DNA from: Acidobacteriota bacterium
GTDB taxonomy: Bacteria; Acidobacteriota; Thermoanaerobaculia; Thermoanaerobaculales; Sulfomarinibacteraceae
NCBI GenBank assembly: GCA_030637805.1
Contig: DAOWFV010000002.1
Location: 1-12,846 of the forward strand
Length of the DNA stretch: 12,846 bases
Direction of reading: 5' to 3'
The position numbers and the translations under genes were made by a program. Below, piece by piece: positions 6,921-12,726 of this stretch. Positions within the stretch are counted from its first letter, which is position 1; each line of letters opens with the position of its first letter. The notes under the pieces were generated by a model that did no database searches, was not told the DNA's origin, and was given only the letters and a program-made list of their open reading frames with translations.

Positions 6921-7787
6921 TTGGACACCTACGTCAGCCTTTGCTGCAGTCTGCCCGAGAGAATGGAGGAGGCCTTGCCGTGGTTGGTTGGTCGGTGGCC
7001 GGTGTTGGGCACACAAATCTGTGAGGCCGGGGTGGGGAGGGTGACTGCCACGATCTTCCTCCACCCGGACCACGAAGACGCCGTGGATCCCCTGGGTGTG
7101 GCCCTGGGGGAGTTGGGCGCCGAGGATCTCAGGGTCGAACCGGTTGCTGCCGAGGACTGGCTGGCCGGCTATCGTTTGGGCGTGCGGCCGTTTCCCGTCG
7201 GTGATGGCTGGTGGATCGATCCTCATCCGGACAGGCCCACCGCCGCGCCACAGGGCCGACTTCGCTTGGCGGTCGAGCCGCGCATGGCCTTCGGGTCGGG
7301 CTCCCACGAGTCGACCAGGTTGGTCCTGCTCGCCCTCGAAGGTCTCGAGGTGGCCGGCGCCGGGGTCCTCGACATCGGCGCGGGTTCGGGGATCCTGGCG
7401 CTCGCTGCCGAGAAGCTCGGCGCGAGCCTGGTGGTGGCCCTCGACATCGATCCCGGAACCGTCTGGGTGGCGCGCCAGATCGCAGGCCAGCAGGAGGAGC
7501 CTTCCCGGGTGCAATTTCTGCTCGGGCCGGTGGCCTGTATTTGTGGACCCGGATTCGATCTCGTCCTGTGCAACATGATTGCCAGCCATTTCGTGCCGCT
7601 GCTGGGAGATCTGCGGAGGTTGATAGGCGCGGAGGGGCTGGCGGTGATCTCGGGTCTCCTGGTTTCCGAGAGAGAGGCGGTCACCGAGACCCTGGCCGCG
7701 AACGGCCTGCAGGTTCGAGGCGGCGCTACGCTCGGTGAGTGGGCAAGCCTGACCGTCGCTCGCGCAGCCCACGGAGGCAGCCGGTGA
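6921..7787 (+). CDS. prmA: Ribosomal protein L11 methyltransferase PrmA
   Basis: A 288-residue SAM-dependent enzyme that methylates the N-terminus and lysines of ribosomal protein L11. The N-terminal recognition domain begins with the family-like TYVSL strand. The catalytic domain shows MAFGSGSHEST (from 122; usual form FGTGxHxTT), SAM-binding motif I VLDIGAGSGILALAA (from 149), and NMIASHF (from 218). The open frame extends upstream into the repeat element, but that part is repeat-derived. TTG 6921 gives the expected length and N-terminus; ATG 6963 is the alternative and would remove the first strand. The upstream signal is weak (gatagtgag). prmA after dnaJ and before rsmE is a conserved arrangement. 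It overlaps rsmE by 4 bp (GTGA). Confidence 0.9.
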   Translation: MDTYVSLCCSLPERMEEALPWLVGRWPVLGTQICEAGVGRVTATIFLHPDHEDAVDPLGVALGELGAEDLRVEPVAAEDWLAGYRLGVRPFPVGDGWWIDPHPDRPTAAPQGRLRLAVEPRMAFGSGSHESTRLVLLALEGLEVAGAGVLDIGAGSGILALAAEKLGASLVVALDIDPGTVWVARQIAGQQEEPSRVQFLLGPVACICGPGFDLVLCNMIASHFVPLLGDLRRLIGAEGLAVISGLLVSEREAVTETLAANGLQVRGGATLGEWASLTVARAAHGGSR

Positions 7788-8509
7788 AGGCCCAACCCTG
7801 GCTGCTGGCAGCATCCGAGGAGTTGGATGTGGGACGCGTGCTGAACCTCGACCCCGGAGAAGCGCGCCATGCGGCCGGCCCCCTGCGGCGGCGCGTCGGA
7901 GACAGCGTGATCCTTGTCGACGGCTCGGGACGGTTGGCTGAAGCGGTGCTGCGCGGGGTGGGGAGCCGAAAAGTCGAGGCGGAGGTGCTGTCAGTGCGCG
8001 TCGAGCCTCCACCGGTCGGAGAGGGAGTGACGCTCGCCCTGGGAGTTCTGGGAAGCCAGGCCATGGACTGGGCGGTGCAGAAGGCGGTCGAGGTCGGGGT
8101 GAGGCATCTTCTGCCGATGATCAGCGAACGCACCCAGGCGGGCCGGCGTACGGCCGCGGATCGTTCGCCGCACTGGAATCGCATCGCGCTGCAGGCTCTC
8201 AAACAGTGCAAACGCGCGTGGGCGATGGAGGTGGCCGAGCCGCTGCCGCTGGCAGAGGTCATCGAGACCTGCGGTGAGGGTGGCGGAGGGGTTGTGGCTG
8301 ACCGTGAGGGGGTCTCCGTCGGTAGTCTCGCTGCGAACGTGGGGCGCCTTCTGGTGGTCGGGCCCGAGGGAGGCTTCGGGTCCGCCGAAGACCGGCTGCT
8401 CGCTGACCTGGACTGGCCCCGTTTGCGGCTCGGAGCCCATGTTCTGCGTGCCGAGACCGCAGCGGTGGTGGGTGCGGCGCTGCTCGTGGCCCGCGACGAA
8501 GGTCTCTAA
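7784..8509 (+). CDS. rsmE: 16S rRNA m3U1498 methyltransferase RsmE
   Basis: A 241-residue SPOUT-class methyltransferase that makes N3-methyluridine at position 1498 of 16S rRNA in the 30S decoding region. The N-terminal PUA-like part shows HAAGPLRRRVGD. The middle shows WAVQKAVEVGVRHLLPMISER and the ALKQCKRA segment. The C-terminal trefoil knot shows GPEGGF (193-198) and LRAETA (221-226), the SAM-binding signature. The start is GTG 7784, overlapping the prmA stop as GTGA, with GGAGG 6 nt upstream; an upstream ATG at 7739 is less likely because it lies inside prmA and adds a non-family basic stretch. It is the last recognised gene of the heat-shock operon here. Confidence 0.93.
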   Translation: MKAQPWLLAASEELDVGRVLNLDPGEARHAAGPLRRRVGDSVILVDGSGRLAEAVLRGVGSRKVEAEVLSVRVEPPPVGEGVTLALGVLGSQAMDWAVQKAVEVGVRHLLPMISERTQAGRRTAADRSPHWNRIALQALKQCKRAWAMEVAEPLPLAEVIETCGEGGGGVVADREGVSVGSLAANVGRLLVVGPEGGFGSAEDRLLADLDWPRLRLGAHVLRAETAAVVGAALLVARDEGL

Positions 8510-8528
8510 CCGACTCGGGATCCGGGAC

Positions 8529-8558
8529 GTGCCCATGCCCGAGCCCGTGCCCGTACCC
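8529..8558. repeat. Degenerate hexanucleotide tandem repeat
   Basis: Five consecutive six-base units of the form NNNCCC (gtgccc, atgccc, gagccc, gtgccc, gtaccc), just after the rsmE stop. Slipped-strand expansion is the simplest origin. No coding frame is supported here. Confidence 0.6.
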
Positions 8559-8564
8559 GATGTC

Positions 8565-8602
8565 CAGAAGAGCGCTTCTGATTTCAGGGCGCCCTGTCTT
8601 TC
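8565..8602 (+). terminator. Possible terminator of the heat-shock operon (two adjacent hairpins)
   Basis: Two perfect inverted repeats lie 55-90 bp after rsmE: CAGAAG-AGCG-CTTCTG (8565-8580) and the palindrome CAGGGCGCCCTG (8585-8596), followed by TCTTTC. The stems are short and the T tract is weak, so termination here is only a suggestion. Confidence 0.3.
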
Positions 8603-8710
8603 GGCACTCTGCCCGTGAGGATGCCAGGCACGCCGCCAGGCACCTCCGAAGGAGCGCGCCCAGGCGTGGGCACCCCGATCCGATTGACCTGATCGCCGCC
8701 CCGCGCCGAT

Positions 8711-8745
8711 AACTCAAAACTCAAAACTCAAAACTCAGAACTGAC
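8711..8745. repeat. Heptanucleotide tandem repeat (aactcaa)
   Basis: Three perfect copies of aactcaa are followed by two degenerate ones (aactcag, aactgac). The tract is AT-rich within GC-rich surroundings and ends about 50 bp before the tatD start. Further upstream the 9-mer gccaggcac occurs twice (8623 and 8635, period 12). The rest of 8510-8796 shows no gene. Confidence 0.8.
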
Positions 8746-8783
8746 CCGCTCGGCGGCCTGCCTCGGGGGACGAGGGCCCACGG

Positions 8784-8789
8784 TAGACT
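8784..8789 (+). promoter_or_regulatory. -10-like box giving a possible leaderless tatD transcript
   Basis: TAGACT ends 7 nt before the tatD ATG (8797), so transcription from it would begin at or next to the start codon. No Shine-Dalgarno sequence is visible before this ATG, which fits a leaderless mRNA. The -35 region is not recognisable. Confidence 0.3.
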
Positions 8790-8796
8790 CTATCCC

Positions 8797-9621
8797 ATGA
8801 ATGATTCTGTCGTTTGGATCGATTCGCACGCGCACCTGACGATGTTCCCCCGGCACGAGGTGCCGGGTGTTTTGGATCGGGCTGCGTCCGCAGGGGTGTT
8901 GGGTGTCCTCGTGCCGGCTACCGGCGGCGAGGACCTCGACACCACCCTCGGCCTCGCGGCCGACTATCCGGATCGGGTACTCGCCGCCACCGGGGTTCAC
9001 CCTCACGAGGCGGCTTCTCTCGATGCCGGGTTGAAGAAACGGATCGAGCAGTCGCTGAACCGGGACGGCGTGGTGGCTGTGGGCGAGATCGGGCTCGATT
9101 ACCACTACATGAACTCACCACGGGAGGACCAGCTGGATGCCCTCGGCTGGCATCTGGACCTGGCTCTGGAGGCCGATCTCCCGGTTGTGCTGCACAACAG
9201 GGAGTCCTGGGCGGATCTGGAAGGAATGCTCGCCGAGCGACGGGGGCGGCTACGTGGAGTTTGCCATTCGTTCGCAGAAGGGCCTGGAGAAGCACGCCGG
9301 GTCCTCGAGTTGGGTTTGTGGATCGGCATCTCGGGGATGGTGACCTTCAAGGCAGCGGACAATATTCGCGAAATGGTTGCGGCGTTGGATCCCGGTCGCG
9401 TATTGGTGGAGACTGACAGCCCGTTTCTCGCTCCGGTACCGCATCGCGGGCGGCAAAACGAGCCGGCGTACATACCGCTTGTCGGGAGGCGTCTGGCGGA
9501 AGAGTGGAAAAAAACGGCGGAGGATGTTGCTTCCAACTCCTCCGCCGGATTCAGAGAGCTCTTCGGTGTCAGCGAAGATTGGCCGGCCCTCTCGAAGGGA
9601 TCTCCGGCTGGCTCTCTATGA
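8797..9621 (+). CDS. tatD: TatD family metal-dependent deoxyribonuclease
   Basis: A 274-residue cytoplasmic hydrolase of the TatD family (TIM-barrel, two metals), linked in E. coli to 3'-5' DNA exonuclease activity and DNA repair; other members act on D-aminoacyl-tRNA or RNA, so the exact substrate is open. The metal and active-site residues are all visible: DSHAHL (Asp9, His11, His13), GVHPHEA (His68, His70), GEIGLDYHY (Glu97), VLHNRES (His133), CHSFAEG (His157) and ETDSPFLAP (Asp207). ATG 8797 starts the DSHAH strand at the usual distance. It has no operon partner: upstream is a repeat-filled gap, and downstream is a convergent gene 11 bp away. The extra 20 residues after the barrel are not conserved in character. 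Confidence 0.9.
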   Translation: MNDSVVWIDSHAHLTMFPRHEVPGVLDRAASAGVLGVLVPATGGEDLDTTLGLAADYPDRVLAATGVHPHEAASLDAGLKKRIEQSLNRDGVVAVGEIGLDYHYMNSPREDQLDALGWHLDLALEADLPVVLHNRESWADLEGMLAERRGRLRGVCHSFAEGPGEARRVLELGLWIGISGMVTFKAADNIREMVAALDPGRVLVETDSPFLAPVPHRGRQNEPAYIPLVGRRLAEEWKKTAEDVASNSSAGFRELFGVSEDWPALSKGSPAGSL

Positions 9622-9632
9622 TTTGCGCCCTC

Positions 9633-10019
9633 TCAAGTCTTTTTTGGCCGGCGGCCGCGGCGCCGCTTGATGTTCTTGAGGTTAATGGTCAGCATCTTCG
9701 TCGAGGGATTTTGGTTGACGTCGAACCGTTGAGCTTCGTCGAAGGACAGTCCGTAGAGGTCAAAAAACTGAGGGGCTTTCACGCTCACCGATCGCCGCCT
9801 GCGGGAGAGTTTTAGCGCACCTTCTTCGTTCGCATTTTTTGAAATCTCTACCCCCACCATCTTGCGGGTTTTGTCAAAATACAGCACTGCGAATGAAGCA
9901 GATTGCAGCCCGAACGTCTCGACTGCAGCGGCATCGAATGAGATGAGACCGCTCGGTCGAATCGTAGCCCGGGGCCGCGTGCCCGACGTTTGGGGCGGAA
10001 TGTATTTTTCGAACGCCAT
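9633..10019 (-). CDS. Small protein of unknown function with very basic C-terminal tail
   Basis: A 128-residue soluble protein with no signal peptide or membrane segment. I do not recognise a named family with confidence. The pattern ATIRPSGLISFDAAAVETFGL (18-38) followed by FAVLYFDKTRKMVGVEI and NEEGALKLSRRRR suggests a small mixed beta/alpha domain of the sort seen in short DNA-binding or housekeeping hypotheticals. Residues 115-128 are a basic tail with RRRGRRPKK (119-127), similar to but not matching an AT-hook (core GRP). Expression signals are the best in the window: GGAGGTGG 5 nt before ATG 10019 and a TTGACT-N17-TATGCT promoter at 10046-10074. Codons are visibly less GC-rich than in neighbouring genes. 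Nucleic-acid binding is an inference from charge only. Confidence 0.75.
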   Translation of the reverse strand: MAFEKYIPPQTSGTRPRATIRPSGLISFDAAAVETFGLQSASFAVLYFDKTRKMVGVEISKNANEEGALKLSRRRRSVSVKAPQFFDLYGLSFDEAQRFDVNQNPSTKMLTINLKNIKRRRGRRPKKT

Positions 10020-10045
10020 GGACCACCTCCCAATGGTTTGCGCTC

Positions 10046-10074
10046 AGCATAAGGAATATTTTTTTGAGAGTCAA
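10046..10074 (-). promoter_or_regulatory. Strong sigma70-type promoter for the 128-residue gene
   Basis: On the minus strand: TTGACT (10074-10069), exactly 17 bp including an A-rich run, then TATGCT (10051-10046). Transcription would start near 10039, about 20 nt before ATG 10019, with a full Shine-Dalgarno (10030-10023) between them. Confidence 0.75.
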
Positions 10075-10363
10075 GGATTTTTCCGATGGGAAGTGCACTG
10101 AATTGGGTACGTATTGGCATCGTTCTTCGATCACGATCCGATTCAATATCGCATGGTAACTGGGCAAGTCTGTTCATTATCGTGTCAGGCGGAGGATCGG
10201 TGTATTGAGCGGAGCGGTGTTCGATTTTTGATCTGGCTGCAGAGAAATTCGACTGTTTTTGGACAACGAAATTCCGAGTCGGTTGTTGTTGAGAGCCGGG
10301 CCGGAATCAAATGCCGTGGCGGAGCCAGAAGTTCCGCGGTAGACTTTCGCGGATGGACACTTG
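10075..10363. other. Intergenic region without a recognisable gene
   Basis: This stretch between the small minus-strand gene and repeat copy 2 is clearly more AT-rich than the flanking genes. A plus-strand frame crosses it (TTG 10114 onward), but it has no family features, low-quality composition, and runs through the repeat into alr in another frame. I see no tRNA, no CRISPR and no convincing riboswitch. Any alr promoter should lie here or in the repeat. Confidence 0.5.
10340..10345 (+). promoter_or_regulatory. Weak -10-like box upstream of repeat copy 2 / alr
   Basis: TAGACT within CGGTAGACT, the same nine bases that precede tatD at 8781-8789. If used, the alr transcript would start near 10352 and its leader would consist almost entirely of the repeat. 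No -35 box is visible, and a 9-base match can occur by chance. Confidence 0.2.
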
Positions 10364-10539
10364 CCTGCATATCTCATCAGGTTCCGTCGCGAGGGCGGCG
10401 AGGTGCCTTGCACAGAGGGGTTTACGACCTGAGGGGCGCGGAGGCGTACTCGATAGTACGTCAAGCACTCCGAGGCGAGAAAACGACGCTGGGTGCGGTG
10501 CACCGCCGGCCGCAGCAGGAAGCTGGTGAGATATGCGGG
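10364..10539. repeat. 176-bp palindromic repeat element, copy 2 (upstream of and overlapping alr)
   Basis: The same length as copy 1 and inverted relative to it. The right end is the intact ggtgagatatgcggg (10525-10539); the left end, cctgcatatctcatc (10364-10378), has two changes. The outer 22 bases of the two arms pair at 19 positions. The central hairpin cgtact-cgat-agtacg (10445-10460) sits at the midpoint: the stem is as in copy 1 but the loop differs. The last 7 bp are also the first codons of alr, so the element forms the whole region upstream of that gene. Confidence 0.85.
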
Positions 10540-11684
10540 CTGAAGACCGGTGCCCCGCGCAGTGGATAGAGGTCGAGGCCGCAGCCCTCAGCCACAACCT
10601 GGAGCTTTTTCGGGAACGACTCAGCTCCGGGACGGATCTGCTCGCCGTGGTCAAGGCCAATGCGTATGGGCACGGGCTTGCCCAGATTGCGCCTCACGCT
10701 GCAGCGGTGGCGGACTGGTTGGGGGTGCACAGCGCCTCCGAGGCACGTCAACTGCGGGGGCTCGGAATCGGCGGGCCGGTCCTGGTGATGGGCCTCGTTC
10801 CTCCCGCCGATCTTCACGATCTGGATTCCGACACGCACCTCCTTGCATCCTCCGCGGATGCACTGGAGTGGATCGGGGAGTATCGCACGAGGACGGGAGT
10901 ATCCCTTCCAGTCCACCTCAAGGCGGATGTCGGTACCAAGCGCCAGGGGGTTGACGCGTCTCAGATCCCCGCACTTTGCAGGCAGGCAGCACGTCTCGGC
11001 GTCGAGATCGTCGGAGTAGCGACTCATTTTGCGAATATTGAGGACACCATCGAGCACGATTTCGCTCGCTTGCAGCTCGATCGTTTTTGTTCGTTGCTCC
11101 CCGTTGTGAGCTCCGAACTCGGTGGCCTTCCTCCTTTTATTCACGCCTCGTGCTCGGCCGCGACTCTTCTCTTTCGCGAGACGGATTTCACCCTTGCACG
11201 CGTCGGAATATCCATGTATGGGCACTGGCCTTCCCGGGAGACACGGCTGTCGTGGATCCTCGAACATGACGGAGGCGGGTTGCAGCTGCGTCCGGTCCTC
11301 ACGTGGAAGGCGATCGTCGGGCAATTACAGGCGGTGGAGAGAGATGCGTCGGTGGGTTATGGAAGGACCTGGACAGCGAACAGGCAGAGCCAATTGGCGG
11401 TGATTCCAGTTGGCTACGCGGACGGATATTCCCGTGCTCTCGGTAACCGTTCGCGGGTTCTCATCCACGGCCGCTCGGCACCCGTCGTTGGGCGAGTTTG
11501 CATGAACATTTTGATGGCCGACGTCACGGACATACCAGAGGTTTCAATCGGTGATGAGGTCGTCCTTATCGGAAGGCAGGGAGATGACCAGGTGTCGGTG
11601 GAGGAGCTCGCCGCCTTCACCGACACGATCAACTACGAATTTCTCGCCCGACTTTCGCCCGCCATTCCACGAACGGTCGTGTGA
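10533..11684 (+). CDS. alr: Alanine racemase (PLP-dependent)
   Basis: A 383-residue enzyme that interconverts L- and D-alanine to supply peptidoglycan synthesis. The N-terminal barrel shows WIEVEAAALSHN and AVVKANAYGHG, with Lys41 forming the PLP Schiff base. The C-terminal domain shows VGYGRTW with the second catalytic base Tyr276, GYADGY (294-299), and GRVCMNILMADVTD. The start must be ATG 10533: an in-frame TGA (10527-10529) lies just upstream, and the family N-terminus begins about 10 residues in. Both that TGA and the ATG belong to the terminal repeat of repeat copy 2. GGTGAG is only 2 nt before the ATG; AGGA 12 nt away is the other candidate ribosome site. The downstream glycosyltransferase is coupled or 2 bp away. 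Confidence 0.95.
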   Translation: MRAEDRCPAQWIEVEAAALSHNLELFRERLSSGTDLLAVVKANAYGHGLAQIAPHAAAVADWLGVHSASEARQLRGLGIGGPVLVMGLVPPADLHDLDSDTHLLASSADALEWIGEYRTRTGVSLPVHLKADVGTKRQGVDASQIPALCRQAARLGVEIVGVATHFANIEDTIEHDFARLQLDRFCSLLPVVSSELGGLPPFIHASCSAATLLFRETDFTLARVGISMYGHWPSRETRLSWILEHDGGGLQLRPVLTWKAIVGQLQAVERDASVGYGRTWTANRQSQLAVIPVGYADGYSRALGNRSRVLIHGRSAPVVGRVCMNILMADVTDIPEVSIGDEVVLIGRQGDDQVSVEELAAFTDTINYEFLARLSPAIPRTVV

Positions 11685-11685
11685 C

Positions 11686-11697
11686 TATGCGGGCTAG
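11686..11697. repeat. Solo copy of the repeat-element end at the glycosyltransferase start
   Basis: tatgcgggctag is identical to the outer end of the element as seen, inverted, at 12615-12626 (ctagcccgcata). The preceding gtgtgac is close to ggtgaga allowing a one-base shift. Upstream is alr coding sequence, so no full element is here. It could be a remnant, or convergence on codons M-R-A-S. Confidence 0.4.
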
Positions 11698-12598
11698 TAT
11701 CGTCATTCCTACTTACAACCGACTGCAGGACCTTCAGCAGGTCATTTCGGCCGTTGAGAGTCAGGAGCGCCCTCCGGGTGTCGAGATTGAGGTCGTGGTC
11801 GTGGATGACGGCTCCACCGACGGCACGCCGGAGTGGCTGCGCACGGTGGCCGGGCGGCCCGACTTCACGGCCCTCGAACAGGCGAACTCCGGACCGGCGA
11901 GGGCGCGCAACCGGGGGGTGGAGGGCGCAAGAGGTGAGATCATTTTGTTCTTGGGTGATGACACCGAACCTCAGCCTGGCTGGCTCCTCGCTCACCTGGA
12001 AGAGCATCGGCTCTTTGCGGGCGAGGGCCCCCTCGCGGTCCTCGGCTACACTTCTTTTCCGCCGGGGGTGGATAGCCCATTTCTGCGCTGGATCAACGAG
12101 TATGGCGCTCAGTTCGGCTATCTGCTCATCGACAGCCCGCGCGCCGTCCCTTTCAACTTCTTCTACACCTCGAACATATCCCTTCCACGCAGCTTGCTGA
12201 TAGGGTTGCGCGGATTCCGGGAGGACTTTCCTGCGGCCGCCTGGGAGGACATCGAGTTTGCCTATCGGGCGGGGAAAGAGGGCCTCCGCCTCCGTTATCA
12301 GCCTCGGGCCCGCACCCTGCACCACCACCGTATTCGGCCGCGGACATTCTGTCGCCGCCAGAGGACATCCGGGCTGTCCGCGGCAATATTCTCCAGGCTG
12401 CATCCGGAGCTCGAGGAATTCCTCGGAGTGGCGCGGATCGAACAGCGTGCGCACAAGAAACCAGTCCGTCGTTGGCTTCTGGGGTTGTTGGTGGGTTTTG
12501 GAGAGCGGCTGGAGGGCGTGGTGCCTGCAAGAGCCTACAGAGAGTACCTGGATCTCTGTTACCTCGAGGGCTTGGCAGAGGGCTTGCATCAAAGCTGA
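11687..12598 (+). CDS. Family 2 glycosyltransferase (GT-A fold)
   Basis: A 303-residue inverting nucleotide-sugar transferase of the GT2 type. Numbered from ATG 11687: IVIPTYNR (5-12), VVDDGSTDGT with Asp40-Asp41, the metal-binding GDD (90-92, the DxD equivalent), and WEDIEFAYRA with Glu187-Asp188 as probable catalytic base. After about residue 205 a basic C-terminal region (RTLHHHRIRPRTFCRRQR) and a short hydrophobic stretch (WLLGLLVGFG) suggest peripheral membrane association. Donor and acceptor cannot be read from sequence; a surface polysaccharide or glycolipid is most likely. GTG 11681, overlapping the alr stop as GTGA, is an alternative start adding Met-Thr. The start lies in sequence identical to the end of the repeat element. 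Confidence 0.88.
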   Translation: MRASIVIPTYNRLQDLQQVISAVESQERPPGVEIEVVVVDDGSTDGTPEWLRTVAGRPDFTALEQANSGPARARNRGVEGARGEIILFLGDDTEPQPGWLLAHLEEHRLFAGEGPLAVLGYTSFPPGVDSPFLRWINEYGAQFGYLLIDSPRAVPFNFFYTSNISLPRSLLIGLRGFREDFPAAAWEDIEFAYRAGKEGLRLRYQPRARTLHHHRIRPRTFCRRQRTSGLSAAIFSRLHPELEEFLGVARIEQRAHKKPVRRWLLGLLVGFGERLEGVVPARAYREYLDLCYLEGLAEGLHQS

Positions 12599-12618
12599 CT
12601 GGAGGTGCTTCATGCTAG

Positions 12619-12726
12619 CCCGCATATCTCACCAGCTTCCTGCTGCGGCCGGCGATGCACCGCACCCAGCGGTGCCTTCTCGCCTCGGGTTGCTCGACGT
12701 ACCGTCAAGTACGCCTCCGCACCCTG
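12619..12726. repeat. Palindromic repeat element, copy 3 (one arm plus centre; other arm replaced)
   Basis: It starts with the intact end cccgcatatctcacc (12619-12633) and aligns without gaps to the left arm and centre of copy 1, with about 10 differences in 108 bases. The centre begins 79 bases from the end in both copies. The hairpin here is cgtacc-gtca-agtacg (12698-12713); on the minus-strand RNA the changed pair is a U-G wobble. Similarity stops just after gcaccct (about 12726), so the second arm is missing or of another type. Confidence 0.75.

Noticed and set aside
8711..8745. CRISPR-like array
   Set aside because: The units are 7 bp with no spacers; this is a simple tandem repeat.
10390..10550. 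Peptide-like frame conserved between repeat copies (RGEK..LGAVHRRPQQEAGEICG)
   Set aside because: The frame is open in all copies, but several differences change the residue and the conserved features are palindromic ends and a central stem, so RNA/DNA structure explains the conservation better than a protein.
10114..10569. 151-codon plus-strand frame between the small gene and alr
   Set aside because: It begins at TTG without a ribosome site, includes the repeat and enters alr out of frame; no domain is visible.
11633..12625. 330-codon minus-strand frame antisense to the glycosyltransferase, also starting at the repeat-end ATG
   Set aside because: It lies opposite a well-supported gene, has shadow-type composition and no recognisable motifs; long antisense frames are common at this GC content. 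Its MRAS start only reflects the ATG in the repeat end.
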